NCBI RefSeq assembly: GCF_002585305.1
Contig: NZ_NUNF01000020.1
Location: 55,860 to 119,859 of the forward strand
Reading direction: 5' to 3'
DNA: 64,000 bases
DNA from: Bacillus sp. AFS037270
GTDB taxonomy: Bacteria > Bacillota > Bacilli > Bacillales_B > DSM-18226
In this document: one piece after another, positions 8,638 to 18,540 of the stretch
Numbering within the stretch: position 1 is the first letter of the stretch
Layout: every line of letters begins with the position of its first letter
Made by a program: the position numbers and the translations under genes
Notes under the pieces: model-generated
Told to the model about the DNA's origin: nothing
Database searches by the model: none
What the model saw: the letters and a program-made list of their open reading frames with translations, nothing else

Positions 8638-10572
8638 GTGAAAAGTATGCAAGAAAAGTCCTTTAAATCCCCATCCATGATAAACCAGGCTTTGTCTGTT
8701 AATAAAAAGCCTTTTCCTTGGTTAAAGGCATTTTCTGCAGGGATAGCAGCATCATTGCCAATTCTAATTGGATTACTATTAGATCAATTAGAATATGGGT
8801 TGATAGCTGGCATGGGTGGTTTTACCTATCTTTACGTTTTTAATATACCCTATGCTCAACGGGCTAAAAAGATTTTTATTATTGTACTTGCTTTATCATT
8901 ACTTACTGCACTAGGTACACTTGTTGCTCCATATCCACTTGCAATTGCTATTTTAATGGGGGTAATTGGAGCTGTTGCCATATTTATTTTTGGAGCTTTA
9001 AGAATTGCAGGTCCTTCGGCAATCTTTCTTGTACTCGTTTTTGCAATGACAACTGGTATGCCTGTTGATCCAGGATCTGCTCCTTTACGAGCAGGACTTG
9101 TTTTCCTTGGCGGGAGTCTGTCTTGGATCATAGCGATGGTTGGTTATTTCTTTCATCCGCATGGTCCAGAAACTGGTGTTATGAGAAGGGCTTTAATTGA
9201 ACTGTCTGCCTTTATCGATTCAGTTGGAACGGAGCGTTTTAATGAGTCAAGACATCGTGTGATGTCAGTCTTAAACGAAGCGGATGAAACACTTGCATCA
9301 GGTTATATCTCTTGGAGACAAACAGACCTTTTTAAACGATTATATGTTTTAAATACTTCTGCCCATTCGATTTTTACTTACATACTTGAAAATTTTTCAG
9401 AACATGATACGAAATTACCACCAGAATTAGGGCAATCTCTCCGAAAAACGGCTCTATCGTTAGACGGGAAGAGTAAGATAAAAATCGTTGCAGGGGAAAT
9501 CTTGCAACCAGATGAGATGGATGATCGTATTGCTTACTTGTTTAAATTAATTTATGATGCAGATGCTATCATGAACGAACCAACTTCCAAAATAAATAAA
9601 GTGGTTGAATTCTCTAAGCCCTCCATTAAGACGGTCCTTGGGGGTGCATTTGATAAGAATTCCATCATTTTTATTGCTGCTTTTCGGTTTGGTATCATAA
9701 CGATTATTGCGGCTATTATCGCTTTCCAGTTTGGATTTGTACGGTCTTATTGGGTCCCATTATCCTGTGTAGCTGTGATGTCAGGATTCTCCATTGTCGC
9801 CACCTTTCATCGTGCCATTCAAAGAGGTATTGGTACATTGCTGGGGATCTTGATTGCCAGCATCATTCTTTCCCTGCATCCTGACGGCTATATTATTGCT
9901 TTGTTTGTATTATTATTAACGTTTATTACAGAACTGTTTATTGTAAAAAATTATGGGTTAGCCGCATTGTTTTTTACACCAAATGCTTTACTCATGGCTG
10001 AAAGCACGAGTTTGGGGGATTTTGATTTTACTTATTTTGCTTCTGCAAGAATTTTGGATGTTTTGATTGGTAGTATCATTGGACTTATGGGTGTATGGTT
10101 AGTGGGAAGAAGATCTGCGTCGAGTCGTCTTCCTCATTTAGTTGCGAAAACCATTCGTAGTCAGGCCCAATTTTTACTTATTTTATTTTCTGATCAAGGA
10201 AAGGGATTTAATGCGAGAGAGAGCAGAGAGTTAAAAAAGATGAAAACGAATATCAATAATTTAAAAACCTTGTATAACACAGCATTAGGTGAGATTCCAG
10301 CTGATCGAAAAGCATTAGATTATTACTGGACTGTAGTTTTTTCGATTGAACAGCTAGGATATTTACTGGAAAATTGTGCGAAATCAGATAGCCGTCCGTT
10401 GCTTTATGAAGATACACTTTCCCAATTACTTTATGTTTGTGAAACAACCGCAATCGCAGCGGGTTTGCAAAGGTCCCCATCTATTAGAAAAGTTCCGGAA
10501 ATAGAATCTTTCCCAACTATTCAAAAAGAGCTTATTAACTTACAAAAAACACTCCAAAACAGCCCGAAATAA
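8638..10572 (+). CDS. FUSC family membrane protein (putative aromatic compound exporter)
   Basis: A 644-residue protein with two membrane blocks (about residues 28-165 and 340-490), each followed by a long soluble helical region. This is the duplicated plan of the FUSC/YccS/AaeB family. The second block has the characteristic run FGFVRSYWVPLSCVAVM...RAIQRGIGTLLG. Family members are linked to export of fusaric acid, p-hydroxybenzoate and similar aromatic acids. The GTG at 8638 opens the frame; ATG at 8647, preceded by AGAAAGAAG, is an equally good start. It stands alone between two terminator-like structures. Substrate unknown. Confidence 0.8.
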   Translation: MKSMQEKSFKSPSMINQALSVNKKPFPWLKAFSAGIAASLPILIGLLLDQLEYGLIAGMGGFTYLYVFNIPYAQRAKKIFIIVLALSLLTALGTLVAPYPLAIAILMGVIGAVAIFIFGALRIAGPSAIFLVLVFAMTTGMPVDPGSAPLRAGLVFLGGSLSWIIAMVGYFFHPHGPETGVMRRALIELSAFIDSVGTERFNESRHRVMSVLNEADETLASGYISWRQTDLFKRLYVLNTSAHSIFTYILENFSEHDTKLPPELGQSLRKTALSLDGKSKIKIVAGEILQPDEMDDRIAYLFKLIYDADAIMNEPTSKINKVVEFSKPSIKTVLGGAFDKNSIIFIAAFRFGIITIIAAIIAFQFGFVRSYWVPLSCVAVMSGFSIVATFHRAIQRGIGTLLGILIASIILSLHPDGYIIALFVLLLTFITELFIVKNYGLAALFFTPNALLMAESTSLGDFDFTYFASARILDVLIGSIIGLMGVWLVGRRSASSRLPHLVAKTIRSQAQFLLILFSDQGKGFNARESRELKKMKTNINNLKTLYNTALGEIPADRKALDYYWTVVFSIEQLGYLLENCAKSDSRPLLYEDTLSQLLYVCETTAIAAGLQRSPSIRKVPEIESFPTIQKELINLQKTLQNSPK

Positions 10573-10598
10573 TTTTGTAGGACGGAAGATATTGCATG

Positions 10599-10636
10599 AA
10601 ACAAAGGCCCATCTATTCATATGGGCCTTTGTTTGT
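10599..10636 (+). terminator. Terminator of the FUSC gene
   Basis: AAACAAAGGCCCAT, loop, ATGGGCCTTTGTTT: a 14-bp perfect stem. The remaining 10637-10888 holds no gene that I can see. Confidence 0.9.
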
Positions 10637-10888
10637 GTTACATAATTGATATGATCCAGAGTTACATTTTTTAATTTATTTTATGTTAGCTTTTCTTACC
10701 AATTTTGTTACAACTAGCCATTCTTTCAGTAGAATACAATCATGTTAAACAATAAGTTGTACTTGTAAAACCATAAGTCAGTAGGGAAGGGGGATATATT
10801 AGTAAAATAGAATTCAGAACATTCAGTTAAAACTTTTTGAGAATCCAATCCACCTTTCTATGGCGTGTCAAAAAAAGGAGTGAATACC

Positions 10889-12358
10889 ATGCGAACGATA
10901 TCAATGGAAGATCAAGATTCTTTAAAAGTAAAAGATCCCTCTTTATATAATGAGGACCTTGCACCTCTTAATAAGGAAAAGAGGAATTGGAATTGGCTGA
11001 ACTATACGACAGTGTGGATGGGGATGGTCCATAATATAGTCGCATATGAAACAGCAGGAAGTTTGCTTGGGTTAGGAATGAGTGTCTGGCAGGCTCTAGC
11101 AACCGTGATAACGGCCAATATTATTCTTATTATAGCGATGTGGCTAAATAGTGCAGCGGGTGCTAAATACGGGATCCCTTTCCCGGTTCTGATTCGTGCT
11201 TCTTTTGGATACAAAGGGGCACAGCTTCCGATCATTATAAGGGCATTTGTAGCGATATTCTGGTTTGCCGTTCAAGCTTACTTAGGAAGTAAAGCAGTAG
11301 GAGCTGTTCTAGGTGCATTAATACCAGGCTGGAATAGTTTGTCGTCCATTCATATTTTAGGTATGGGGCTAAATGATGCCCTTGCAGTTGCACTTTTCTG
11401 GATATTACATGCATGGGTAATCTCACATGGCATGGAACGAGTTAAATTTTTTGAGCTATGGGCAGGCCCACTTGTAATTGTTTTAGGGTTAGCTCTTGTT
11501 ATTTGGGCAATAACAGTATCGAATGGATTAGGACCACTTTTTGATGAACCAGCAAAATTAACGGGTGGTGCATTTTGGAGTGCATTTGGAGTTTCGATTA
11601 CCGGACTGATTGGAACGTGGGCTACCTTAATACTGAATATACCGGATTTTACTAGGTTTGCACGAAGTCAAAAAGATCAAGTTATCGGCCAGGCAATTGG
11701 ATTACCAGGTACAGCGATTATTTTTGCTATTATGAGTATTATTACAACTTCGGGAACCATCATTGCTTTCGGTAGACCCATTTGGGATCCAGTCGAATTG
11801 CTTCAGCAATTTGGAAACCCGTTTGTTTTATTCCTGGGAGCTTTTGCATTGCTCATTGCTACCTTATCTGTAAATGTAGCAGCAAACGTTGTTTCACCTG
11901 CCTACGACCTAGTAAACTTATTTCCGCAAAAACTTAACTTTGTAAAAGCCGGACTCATTTCGATAATGGTTGCCTTATTTTTTGCACCCTGGCTATGGTA
12001 CAACAACTCAGGAACCATTTTTAATGTTCTAGGGGCAATCGGTGGAGCACTTGGGCCTGTCGGTGGAATCATGATTGCTGATTATTTCCTAGTTGCACGC
12101 AGGAAATATGATTTAGCTAGTTTTTATAGAAAAGACGGACTATACGAGTATACAAATGGTTGGAATGTTAAGGCACTAATTGCCCTAGTAATAGGGCTGA
12201 TAGCATCATTTATTGGATTAATTATTCCAGCATTGAAAGAGTTGTACACCTATTCTTGGTTCTTAGGGATTGGTATCGGATTCATTGCTTATATTTTGTT
12301 AATGAAATCAGATAAAGTGTCGGAATCGAAGCTTGAAAATGTAGAGACTACGATTTAA
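10889..12358 (+). CDS. NCS1 family nucleobase/hydantoin-type permease
   Basis: A 489-residue transporter with about 12 transmembrane segments, of the nucleobase:cation symporter-1 family (PucI allantoin permease, CodB, Mhp1). Diagnostic stretches are LAPLNKEKRNWNWLNYTTVWMG at the N-terminus, FGYKGAQLPIIIRA, LNIPDFTRFARSQKDQ and the VSPAYDLVNLFP segment. The frame stays open to a GTG at 10865, but AAAGGAG at 10874-10880 is ideally placed for ATG 10889, which I prefer. No catabolic gene for purines, hydantoins or pyrimidines adjoins it, so the substrate is unknown. Confidence 0.88.
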   Translation: MRTISMEDQDSLKVKDPSLYNEDLAPLNKEKRNWNWLNYTTVWMGMVHNIVAYETAGSLLGLGMSVWQALATVITANIILIIAMWLNSAAGAKYGIPFPVLIRASFGYKGAQLPIIIRAFVAIFWFAVQAYLGSKAVGAVLGALIPGWNSLSSIHILGMGLNDALAVALFWILHAWVISHGMERVKFFELWAGPLVIVLGLALVIWAITVSNGLGPLFDEPAKLTGGAFWSAFGVSITGLIGTWATLILNIPDFTRFARSQKDQVIGQAIGLPGTAIIFAIMSIITTSGTIIAFGRPIWDPVELLQQFGNPFVLFLGAFALLIATLSVNVAANVVSPAYDLVNLFPQKLNFVKAGLISIMVALFFAPWLWYNNSGTIFNVLGAIGGALGPVGGIMIADYFLVARRKYDLASFYRKDGLYEYTNGWNVKALIALVIGLIASFIGLIIPALKELYTYSWFLGIGIGFIAYILLMKSDKVSESKLENVETTI

Positions 12359-12565
12359 ATTGTCTTTCAACACTTTCTATTAGTGTAGCAATTGTCCGTG
12401 ATATTTTTAACTTTACGTGCCAGGTCGCCAAAATTTTTAATAAGTGTCAGCCCATATACTCTTGGATTAACTTAGGTAATTTCTGAAGGTGCGAAACAAA
12501 CGCCGTACTGTAAGAGACGGGCCTTTGTTGGTTACTATGTGTATTATTTATCCTATTTAATGTGT

Positions 12566-12616
12566 AAAACCTGCTATTAACTCAAGAACTTAAAAACGTT
12601 AATAGCAGGTTTTTAA
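12566..12616. terminator. Bidirectional terminator between the NCS1 gene and the converging gene
   Basis: AAAACCTGCTATTAAC and GTTAATAGCAGGTTTT form a 16-bp perfect stem followed by T residues, preceded on the other strand by A residues. A weaker hairpin with AACAAA...TTTGTT arms lies at 12496-12530. Nothing else is seen in 12359-12688. Confidence 0.88.
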
Positions 12617-12688
12617 TTTGAAGATGATAGACCGATTTAAATTTTTAGTCGTTCTTTTTTGGGTTATTGGATATAATGTGCCGATACA

Positions 12689-13147
12689 TTATTCGGAGAA
12701 CTTTTGTTTTCGTTCATGTAATATTTCTTGAATAATTTCAATATGGACGGAAGCCCAAGATTTTTCATGAAAGTGAAGAATCACACTTACAGTAAGAATA
12801 GTTATGTAAGCAAAAACAAAGATGACCCAAAGAAAACTACCTTCTTTGAAAAGGAATTCTTGTAATTGTTTTGAAAATAAGAAGAAGAGCCACGGTGCTG
12901 AAGATATTAGAATTGGAATGATTCCGGAACCATTTTTTTCTTTTATCATACAATAATAAATTTTTTTTAGTGTTTCGCTATCAATAGAAATATAAAATTT
13001 TTGAATATCTTCTACTTCTATAAGTTCTTTTATAGATTTGAAAGGTTTTTTGTTGTTTGAAGCTCTTTTAAGTTTTAGATAGATTTTATGAGCATCCCCA
13101 CGTAATGAAAACATAGTTTTTTCCATTTTCCTCCATCGAAAAATCAT
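12689..13147 (-). CDS. Hypothetical membrane protein
   Basis: A 152-residue protein I do not recognise. The N-terminal 70 residues are basic and soluble (KLKRASNNKKPFKSIKE). They are followed by two hydrophobic segments (GIIPILISSAPWLFFLF, about 76-94, and FLWVIFVFAYITILTVSVIL, about 103-124) and a charged helical tail. This suggests a small two-pass membrane protein with both ends in the cytoplasm. The start is uncertain: ATG at 13147 has no good RBS, whereas GGAGG lies just 3-4 bases before the Met at residue 8. It converges on the NCS1 gene and has no informative neighbour. Confidence 0.6.
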   Translation of the reverse strand: MIFRWRKMEKTMFSLRGDAHKIYLKLKRASNNKKPFKSIKELIEVEDIQKFYISIDSETLKKIYYCMIKEKNGSGIIPILISSAPWLFFLFSKQLQEFLFKEGSFLWVIFVFAYITILTVSVILHFHEKSWASVHIEIIQEILHERKQKFSE

Positions 13148-13266
13148 TACTAGAAGGCTTTACAAATACTGTTTCCTCTATACATGGTTCAAAGAAGTTC
13201 TGTTGTATGAAATTTGCTTTAATGCTCAAGCACTTGGTCTATAAAGAAGTAGGTACAATTAAGGAA

Positions 13267-13962
13267 TTAGGAAATAATCCCCTGCCGGAACAGTTCCGCA
13301 ACCGCCTGTACCCTATTTTGTACACCCAATTTCTTAATAGCTGATTTAACATACTGATTGATGGTAACTTCACTAAGGGCCATAGTATCGGCCATTTCCT
13401 TTGTACTCTCCCCCCAGGATACCCTTTTCATCACTTCAAGTTCTCTTCTGCTTAATAAATTGGCAGCATCCGGTCCGTTTGTTTTTTCCATAATTTTGCC
13501 AACCTGACGACCATATTGGGTAAAAGAAGTGAGTAATTGATCGTTAATGTTTGCGTTATTTTCAAACTCGTTGGTGCAAATATATCCAATTGCTACTGAG
13601 CTAAAACAGATGGGGACAACTAAGAAGGAGTTTACATTTGATGAGGTTATGTATTTACTGTTCACTTGTCGAAGGTATTCAATGCCACTACAATACTTTG
13701 CCCTCCTTTCATAAAGGGCCGCGTATATAACGGGCAAAGAGCGAATATCATCCCTTATATCCCGAATGTGAAGGAGCCCATCAGGATTAATCGAGATAAT
13801 ACCTTCTCCAAGAAAGCCTAAATGGGAGTACCTAAATAAAAATGAGTTTTTAACAGGAAAAAGGTTCATATAGATTTCGAGTATTTTATAAAGTTTATCT
13901 TCATGTGTTTGAGCTTCTTCTAAATCTTGAATATTATCTAAAATGGTAGAATTTAATGTCAC
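13267..13962 (-). CDS. LuxR-type HTH transcriptional regulator
   Basis: A 231-residue protein. The last 65 residues form a clear LuxR/GerE helix-turn-helix (LLSRRELEVMKRVSWGESTKE, VTINQYVKSAIKKLGVQNRVQAVAE). The first 150 residues look like a small-molecule-sensing GAF or autoinducer-type domain without response-regulator phosphorylation motifs. The start is GTG at 13962 with AAGGTG a few bases upstream. It is divergent from the Baeyer-Villiger monooxygenase and esterase genes and is the natural candidate for their regulator, perhaps sensing a ketone or terpenoid. That link is by position only. Confidence 0.85.
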   Translation of the reverse strand: MTLNSTILDNIQDLEEAQTHEDKLYKILEIYMNLFPVKNSFLFRYSHLGFLGEGIISINPDGLLHIRDIRDDIRSLPVIYAALYERRAKYCSGIEYLRQVNSKYITSSNVNSFLVVPICFSSVAIGYICTNEFENNANINDQLLTSFTQYGRQVGKIMEKTNGPDAANLLSRRELEVMKRVSWGESTKEMADTMALSEVTINQYVKSAIKKLGVQNRVQAVAELFRQGIIS

Positions 13963-14242
13963 ATTATCACCTTCATTATAGGGATTTAATACATAGAAAA
14001 TTAGGAATATTCAAATTATACGAAATATATTAAACTTTAGATAGACTTTCTTAGAGCATTTCTTGAAGATTTTTAAATTTTATATAAGAGGGGGAGTGCT
14101 ATTAATTTCTGATGTATTTCAATAATTGGAACCGTTTACATTTAATAAGTATTTTAACTCAGGAAAAATGAGCAGACATGTGCTGAATACCTATACTCAG
14201 ATGTAATCATTAAAGGATAAGAAAATGAGGAGGTAGAGAAAA

Positions 14243-15889
14243 ATGGCATTAACTCAAAAATCGAATTCTCTCATTGAACTGGATGCAGTGATCGTTGGGG
14301 CTGGATTTTCGGGATTGTATCTGCTTTACCGCCTGCGTGAAGCAGGTTTTTCAACCCGTATATTTGAAACTGGCGACAATGTTGGTGGTACATGGTATTG
14401 GAATCGCTATCCAGGTGCCCGCTGCGATGTAGAAAGCATCTATTACAATTACACTTTCTCTGAAGAACTCCTCAAGGAATGGACGTGGTCCTCTAAATAT
14501 GCTGAGCAGCCGGAAATCTTAAGCTACATTAATTATGTTTCTGATAAGTTCGATTTGCGCCGGGATATCCAATTCAAGACACGTGTAGATTCTGCGCACT
14601 TTGATGAAGAGAAGAATAGATGGGAAGTTCACTTGAATAACGGTCAGACGGTATCAGCTCGTTACTTTATTACAGCAGTTGGTTGCTTATCAGCTTCCAA
14701 TGTACCGAAATTTAAAGGGCTGGAGAGCTTTAAGGGTGAATGGTATCATACCGGACGCTGGCCACATGAAAAAGTGGAATTTAAAGGGAAACGGGTAGGA
14801 GTTATCGGTACGGGATCCAGCGGCATTCAGTCCATACCTGTCATTGCCAAAGAAGCAGAACACCTCACTGTTTTTCAGCGCACTCCTCAATATAGTACTC
14901 CAGCTAGAAATGAACCAAACGACCCGGAATATATTAAACAAGTTCGAGAAAATTATAGTGAAATTCGAACCCAAATGCGCTCTTCTCTTACAGGGATACC
15001 AGCAGTGCCTCGTGACCGCTCAGCGTTTGACGATACTCCGGAAGAACGGCGCCGGACCTATGAAGCTGCTTGGGAAAAAGGTGGACTTCTTACGATTTCT
15101 TATTCTTATAATGATTTAAGTTTAACATCTGAAGCAAATGAAACCGTTGCAGAATTTATTCGCACTAAAATACGAGAAGTGGTAAAAGATCAAGAGGTAG
15201 CAGAGAAGTTACTTCCGAACTTTTATTATGGTACCAAACGCCCGATCATTGATACTGACTACTTCGAAACGTATAACCGAGAAAATGTAACCCTTGTTGA
15301 TGTGAAAAAAGCACAAATTGAGGAAATTACACCAACTGGTGTGCGGACAGCAGATGCTGAATATGAACTTGACATGATTGTGTTTGCAACGGGCTTTGAT
15401 GCCATGACAGGTCCATTGTTTAAAATAGATATCCGTGGTAGAGATGGAGTGTCACTAAAGGAAAAATGGGCAGGCGGAGCAGAAACAAGGACATACCTCG
15501 GAATCGGAACAGCCGGTTTCCCTAACATGTTCATGCTTACGGGACCTGAGAGTCCTTCTGTACTTAGTAATATGATGGTATCGATTGAACAACATGTCGA
15601 ATGGGTATCGGATTGCATCAACTATATGTGTGATAACAATAAAGAAGTTATCGAGGTGAATGTGGAAGCTGAAAATGCCTGGACCAAGCATTGCAGAGAG
15701 GTTGCCGAACCAACTCTTTATGTAAAGACGGACTCATGGTATATGGGTGCAAATATTGAAGGGAAGGCGCGCGGGTTCCAGATTTATCTCGGTGGAGTGG
15801 GCCCTTATCGCCAGATTTGTGATGAAGTTGCTGAAAAAGGCTATGAAGGGTTCATGTTGAAAGCTTCAGAAGAAAGTGTTGTTAAGTAA
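14243..15889 (+). CDS. Baeyer-Villiger monooxygenase (cyclohexanone monooxygenase type)
   Basis: A 548-residue class B flavin monooxygenase that would insert oxygen into a ketone to give an ester or lactone, using NADPH and O2. The FAD motif GAGFSG is at residues 19-24. The Baeyer-Villiger fingerprint FxGxxxHTxxWP is complete at residues 163-174 (F163, G165, H169, T170, W173, P174). The NADPH Rossmann motif GTGSSG is at residues 189-194. ATGF precedes the C-terminal lid region. The RBS GAGGAGGT is ideal. It is followed after 58 bases by an esterase gene, giving a coherent ketone-to-ester-to-alcohol-plus-acid route. Confidence 0.93.
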   Translation: MALTQKSNSLIELDAVIVGAGFSGLYLLYRLREAGFSTRIFETGDNVGGTWYWNRYPGARCDVESIYYNYTFSEELLKEWTWSSKYAEQPEILSYINYVSDKFDLRRDIQFKTRVDSAHFDEEKNRWEVHLNNGQTVSARYFITAVGCLSASNVPKFKGLESFKGEWYHTGRWPHEKVEFKGKRVGVIGTGSSGIQSIPVIAKEAEHLTVFQRTPQYSTPARNEPNDPEYIKQVRENYSEIRTQMRSSLTGIPAVPRDRSAFDDTPEERRRTYEAAWEKGGLLTISYSYNDLSLTSEANETVAEFIRTKIREVVKDQEVAEKLLPNFYYGTKRPIIDTDYFETYNRENVTLVDVKKAQIEEITPTGVRTADAEYELDMIVFATGFDAMTGPLFKIDIRGRDGVSLKEKWAGGAETRTYLGIGTAGFPNMFMLTGPESPSVLSNMMVSIEQHVEWVSDCINYMCDNNKEVIEVNVEAENAWTKHCREVAEPTLYVKTDSWYMGANIEGKARGFQIYLGGVGPYRQICDEVAEKGYEGFMLKASEESVVK

Positions 15890-15947
15890 TATACTTGAGC
15901 ATTAATCCTATATCAATCTTTAATAATCTTTAAGGGGGAAACGAATA

Positions 15948-16892
15948 ATGGCATTAGATCAACAAGCGAAATTCTTATTGGAACAAATGGAAGCGATGGG
16001 AGCTCCGGCAATGCATACATTAACACCTGAAGAAGCAAGACTGACGACTGATTTTAGTGCTTTGGCTGGAGAGCCTGAGGAAGTAGGGAAGGTAGAGGAT
16101 AGGACGATACCTGGTCCTGAAGGAGAGATACCGGTTCGTATTTATACACCAGACGGAGATGGTCCTTTTCCTGCATTGGTTTATTATCATGGCGGCGGAT
16201 GGGTCATTGGTAATTTGGATACAGTAGAAGTGCCTTGCCGAATGCTGGCCAATAGATCAAGCTGTGTGGTAGTTTCAGTAGACTATCGATTGGCTCCGGA
16301 GCATAAATTTCCGGCAGCAGCGGATGATTCGTATGCAGCAGCCAAGTGGGTGGTTGAAAATGCTGCCTTCATTCAGGTCGATCCTAATAGAATTGCTGTC
16401 GGCGGGGACAGTGCGGGCGGAAACCTAGCCGCTGTTGTAGCGAAAATGGCAAGAGACAAGAAAGAAATTCGATTGGCTTACCAAATGCTGATCTATCCTG
16501 TTACCAACCATTCCTATGCAACGGAGTCCTATACTGAAAACGCTGATGGTTATTTACTAACAAAAGATAGCATGATCTGGTTCTGGAATCATTATTTAAG
16601 GAATGAAGAGGATGGCAAAAATCCTTATGCTTCTCCTCTGCAAGCGAATGATCTTAGCGGACTTCCTCCAGCATTGGTTTTAACAGGGGAGTTTGACCCC
16701 CTCCGTGACGAAGGAGAAGCTTATGCAGAAAGGTTAAGAGAAGCTGGGGTTCAAGTAGAGGAAACACGATATGACGGTATGATTCACGGTTATTTCTGGA
16801 TGCCGGGTGCACTCGAACAAGGAAAGAAAGCAATAGAGCAGGCTGCATCAGCTTTAAAGCAGGCTTTTCAAGGCAGTGTAGCCTCAAAATAA
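15948..16892 (+). CDS. Alpha/beta hydrolase, HSL-type esterase
   Basis: A 314-residue cytosolic carboxylesterase of the hormone-sensitive-lipase family (lipolytic family IV). The oxyanion motif HGGGW begins at residue 81. The nucleophile is Ser155 in GGDSAGG, and the other triad residues are Asp250 (GEFDPLRDE) and His280 (MIHGYF). Its location right after the Baeyer-Villiger monooxygenase suggests that it hydrolyses the ester or lactone which that enzyme forms. AAGGGGG lies 9 bases before the ATG. Substrate range is unknown. Confidence 0.93.
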   Translation: MALDQQAKFLLEQMEAMGAPAMHTLTPEEARLTTDFSALAGEPEEVGKVEDRTIPGPEGEIPVRIYTPDGDGPFPALVYYHGGGWVIGNLDTVEVPCRMLANRSSCVVVSVDYRLAPEHKFPAAADDSYAAAKWVVENAAFIQVDPNRIAVGGDSAGGNLAAVVAKMARDKKEIRLAYQMLIYPVTNHSYATESYTENADGYLLTKDSMIWFWNHYLRNEEDGKNPYASPLQANDLSGLPPALVLTGEFDPLRDEGEAYAERLREAGVQVEETRYDGMIHGYFWMPGALEQGKKAIEQAASALKQAFQGSVASK

Positions 16893-16904
16893 TGTTTTAG
16901 AAAG

Positions 16905-16939
16905 AAAAGGACACTTCCGAGAATGGAAGTGTCCTTTGT
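16905..16939. terminator. Bidirectional terminator between esterase and ndk
   Basis: AAAGGACACTTCC, GAGAAT, GGAAGTGTCCTTT: a perfect stem serving both converging genes. Confidence 0.9.
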
Positions 16940-16943
16940 GTCA

Positions 16944-17405
16944 TTAAACAGATTTTCGATCTTCGAAAGGAAAATCATCTCTTGAGATTCGTTTCTTCAG
17001 GAGCCCAAAGAAATTTTCAATTTCACGTTCTGCGCTAAGAATAGAATCAGAGCCATGGATAACATTTTCTTCTTTTGAAAATGCAAAGTCACCACGGATG
17101 GTGCCTGGCATAGCTTCCGATGGGCTTGTCTTTCCTATCATTAGACGAGAAACCTCTACTATATTTTCTCCTTCCCAGACCATGGCAAAAACAGGACCTG
17201 AGGTAATGAAATCCACTAATTCACCGAAAAACGGCTTTTCCTGATGCTCCATATAATGATACTCAGCTTTAGTGCGGTCCATTGTCATTAGCTCTGCATT
17301 CAATAAGGTAAAACCTTTTTGTTCAAAGCGTCTGAGAATTTCTCCGATTAACCCTCGCTTCACCCCATCAGGCTTTACCATTATAAACGTGCGCTGTAAA
17401 CTCAT
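16944..17405 (-). CDS. ndk: Nucleoside diphosphate kinase
   Basis: A 153-residue enzyme that transfers the gamma-phosphate of ATP to other nucleoside diphosphates. [13 protein letters not shown] is the N-terminal signature, and the phosphorylated histidine is His117 in [16 protein letters not shown] contains a conserved nucleotide-binding Arg. Length is normal. AGAGGTG precedes the ATG. It stands as a single gene away from the isoprenoid/aromatic region where ndk lies in Bacillus subtilis. This may therefore be either a relocated sole copy or an extra copy; the window cannot tell. Confidence 0.97.
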   Translation of the reverse strand: MSLQRTFIMVKPDGVKRGLIGEILRRFEQKGFTLLNAELMTMDRTKAEYHYMEHQEKPFFGELVDFITSGPVFAMVWEGENIVEVSRLMIGKTSPSEAMPGTIRGDFAFSKEENVIHGSDSILSAEREIENFFGLLKKRISRDDFPFEDRKSV

Positions 17406-17606
17406 ACGATCACCTCTTGAAAAATAGATATTTGATGAGAACCACCAGACCAGTACAATATTAGCTGATCGCTTTTTTAATGTGGATTCTTCACATCATC
17501 CATTATGGGGAAAAATCTCAGAATTCAAACCATTCATCCTTTAACGAAATAACAACACATTTCAAAAGGTCTATTTAAGCAGCCGCACAACTTGGTTCAT
17601 TCTTCA

Positions 17607-18377
17607 TTATTTCATTTCAAAGTGCTCGTTGATTTTGTGACAAGTATGAATGAGTGCTTCTGCCAGCCTTTCTTCATGCCCGTAGAATCGGGTGGATGGA
17701 AGTGGAATGGAGACCGCACTAATATTTCCCATGTGATCAACAACAGCTGCGCCCACGGCACAAATTCCAGGAATGTGTTCCTCCCTTGCAAAACTAACTC
17801 CCTTTTTACGAACCTGTTCCAACTCCCTTAACAGTTCATCCCGAGTCGTTATGGTATGCTCCGTATACTGTTGCATATGCTCAGGTAACAGTTTCTCTAC
17901 CTCAGCTAAAGGTAAGGAGGCGAGTATCGCTTTTCCATTTGCTGTACAATGCAATGGAAAAGATGCCCCTGGTTGTGAAGTCGCCTGCAATGGATGTGGA
18001 GCGATAATCTGATCTACAAACAGTACCTTTCCATTTTCCAATACGGAAAGGTCAACCGTTTCATTGATTTGATGTGATAAGTTTAATAAAAATGGCCGGA
18101 CTTCTTCTCTTAAATCACTATGGACAGCGCCTGCAAGCATGGCAATCTCTGGTCCAAGACGGAACCCTCCATTAATAGAAGCCGCTGCAATAAATCTCTC
18201 CTGTTCAAGTGTATTAACAATTCTTTGAACGGTGGATCTGGCCATGCCCACTTCTTTAGCAATTTGCGATAAGCTTAATCCTTTTGGATGAGCTCTAAGA
18301 GTCCTCAGTATATTAGCCGCACGAGAGATTACTTGAACATTAGATGTTTTAGTTTGATCTTTTTTATCGATGTGCAT
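17607..18377 (-). CDS. IclR family transcriptional regulator
   Basis: A 256-residue regulator. An N-terminal winged helix (ANILRTLRAHPKGLSLSQIA, STVQRIVNTLEQE) is followed by an IclR effector domain (SVLENGKVLFVDQI, FPLHCTANGKAILASL, GICAVGAAVVDHMG). Members usually repress catabolic genes and respond to small carboxylates. It is divergent from the frameshifted Gfo/Idh/MocA dehydrogenase. The shared 336-base gap holds a perfect promoter and a large imperfect palindrome for that gene, consistent with IclR control. GGGAGG lies about 11 bases before the ATG. Confidence 0.92.
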   Translation of the reverse strand: MHIDKKDQTKTSNVQVISRAANILRTLRAHPKGLSLSQIAKEVGMARSTVQRIVNTLEQERFIAAASINGGFRLGPEIAMLAGAVHSDLREEVRPFLLNLSHQINETVDLSVLENGKVLFVDQIIAPHPLQATSQPGASFPLHCTANGKAILASLPLAEVEKLLPEHMQQYTEHTITTRDELLRELEQVRKKGVSFAREEHIPGICAVGAAVVDHMGNISAVSIPLPSTRFYGHEERLAEALIHTCHKINEHFEMK

Positions 18378-18540
18378 AAGTATGTACGCCTCCCTGTATA
18401 TCTTATTTATTATAACGGATGTTTGAATTGTTTTTACCGATTAGGAGCAAGAGCTGTATAAATAAAGTGGTTGGTAAATCCCCCGTTGAACCGATGCTCG
18501 TTATACTAGCTTTATGTGTGGAAAGATGAATAGATCGTAA

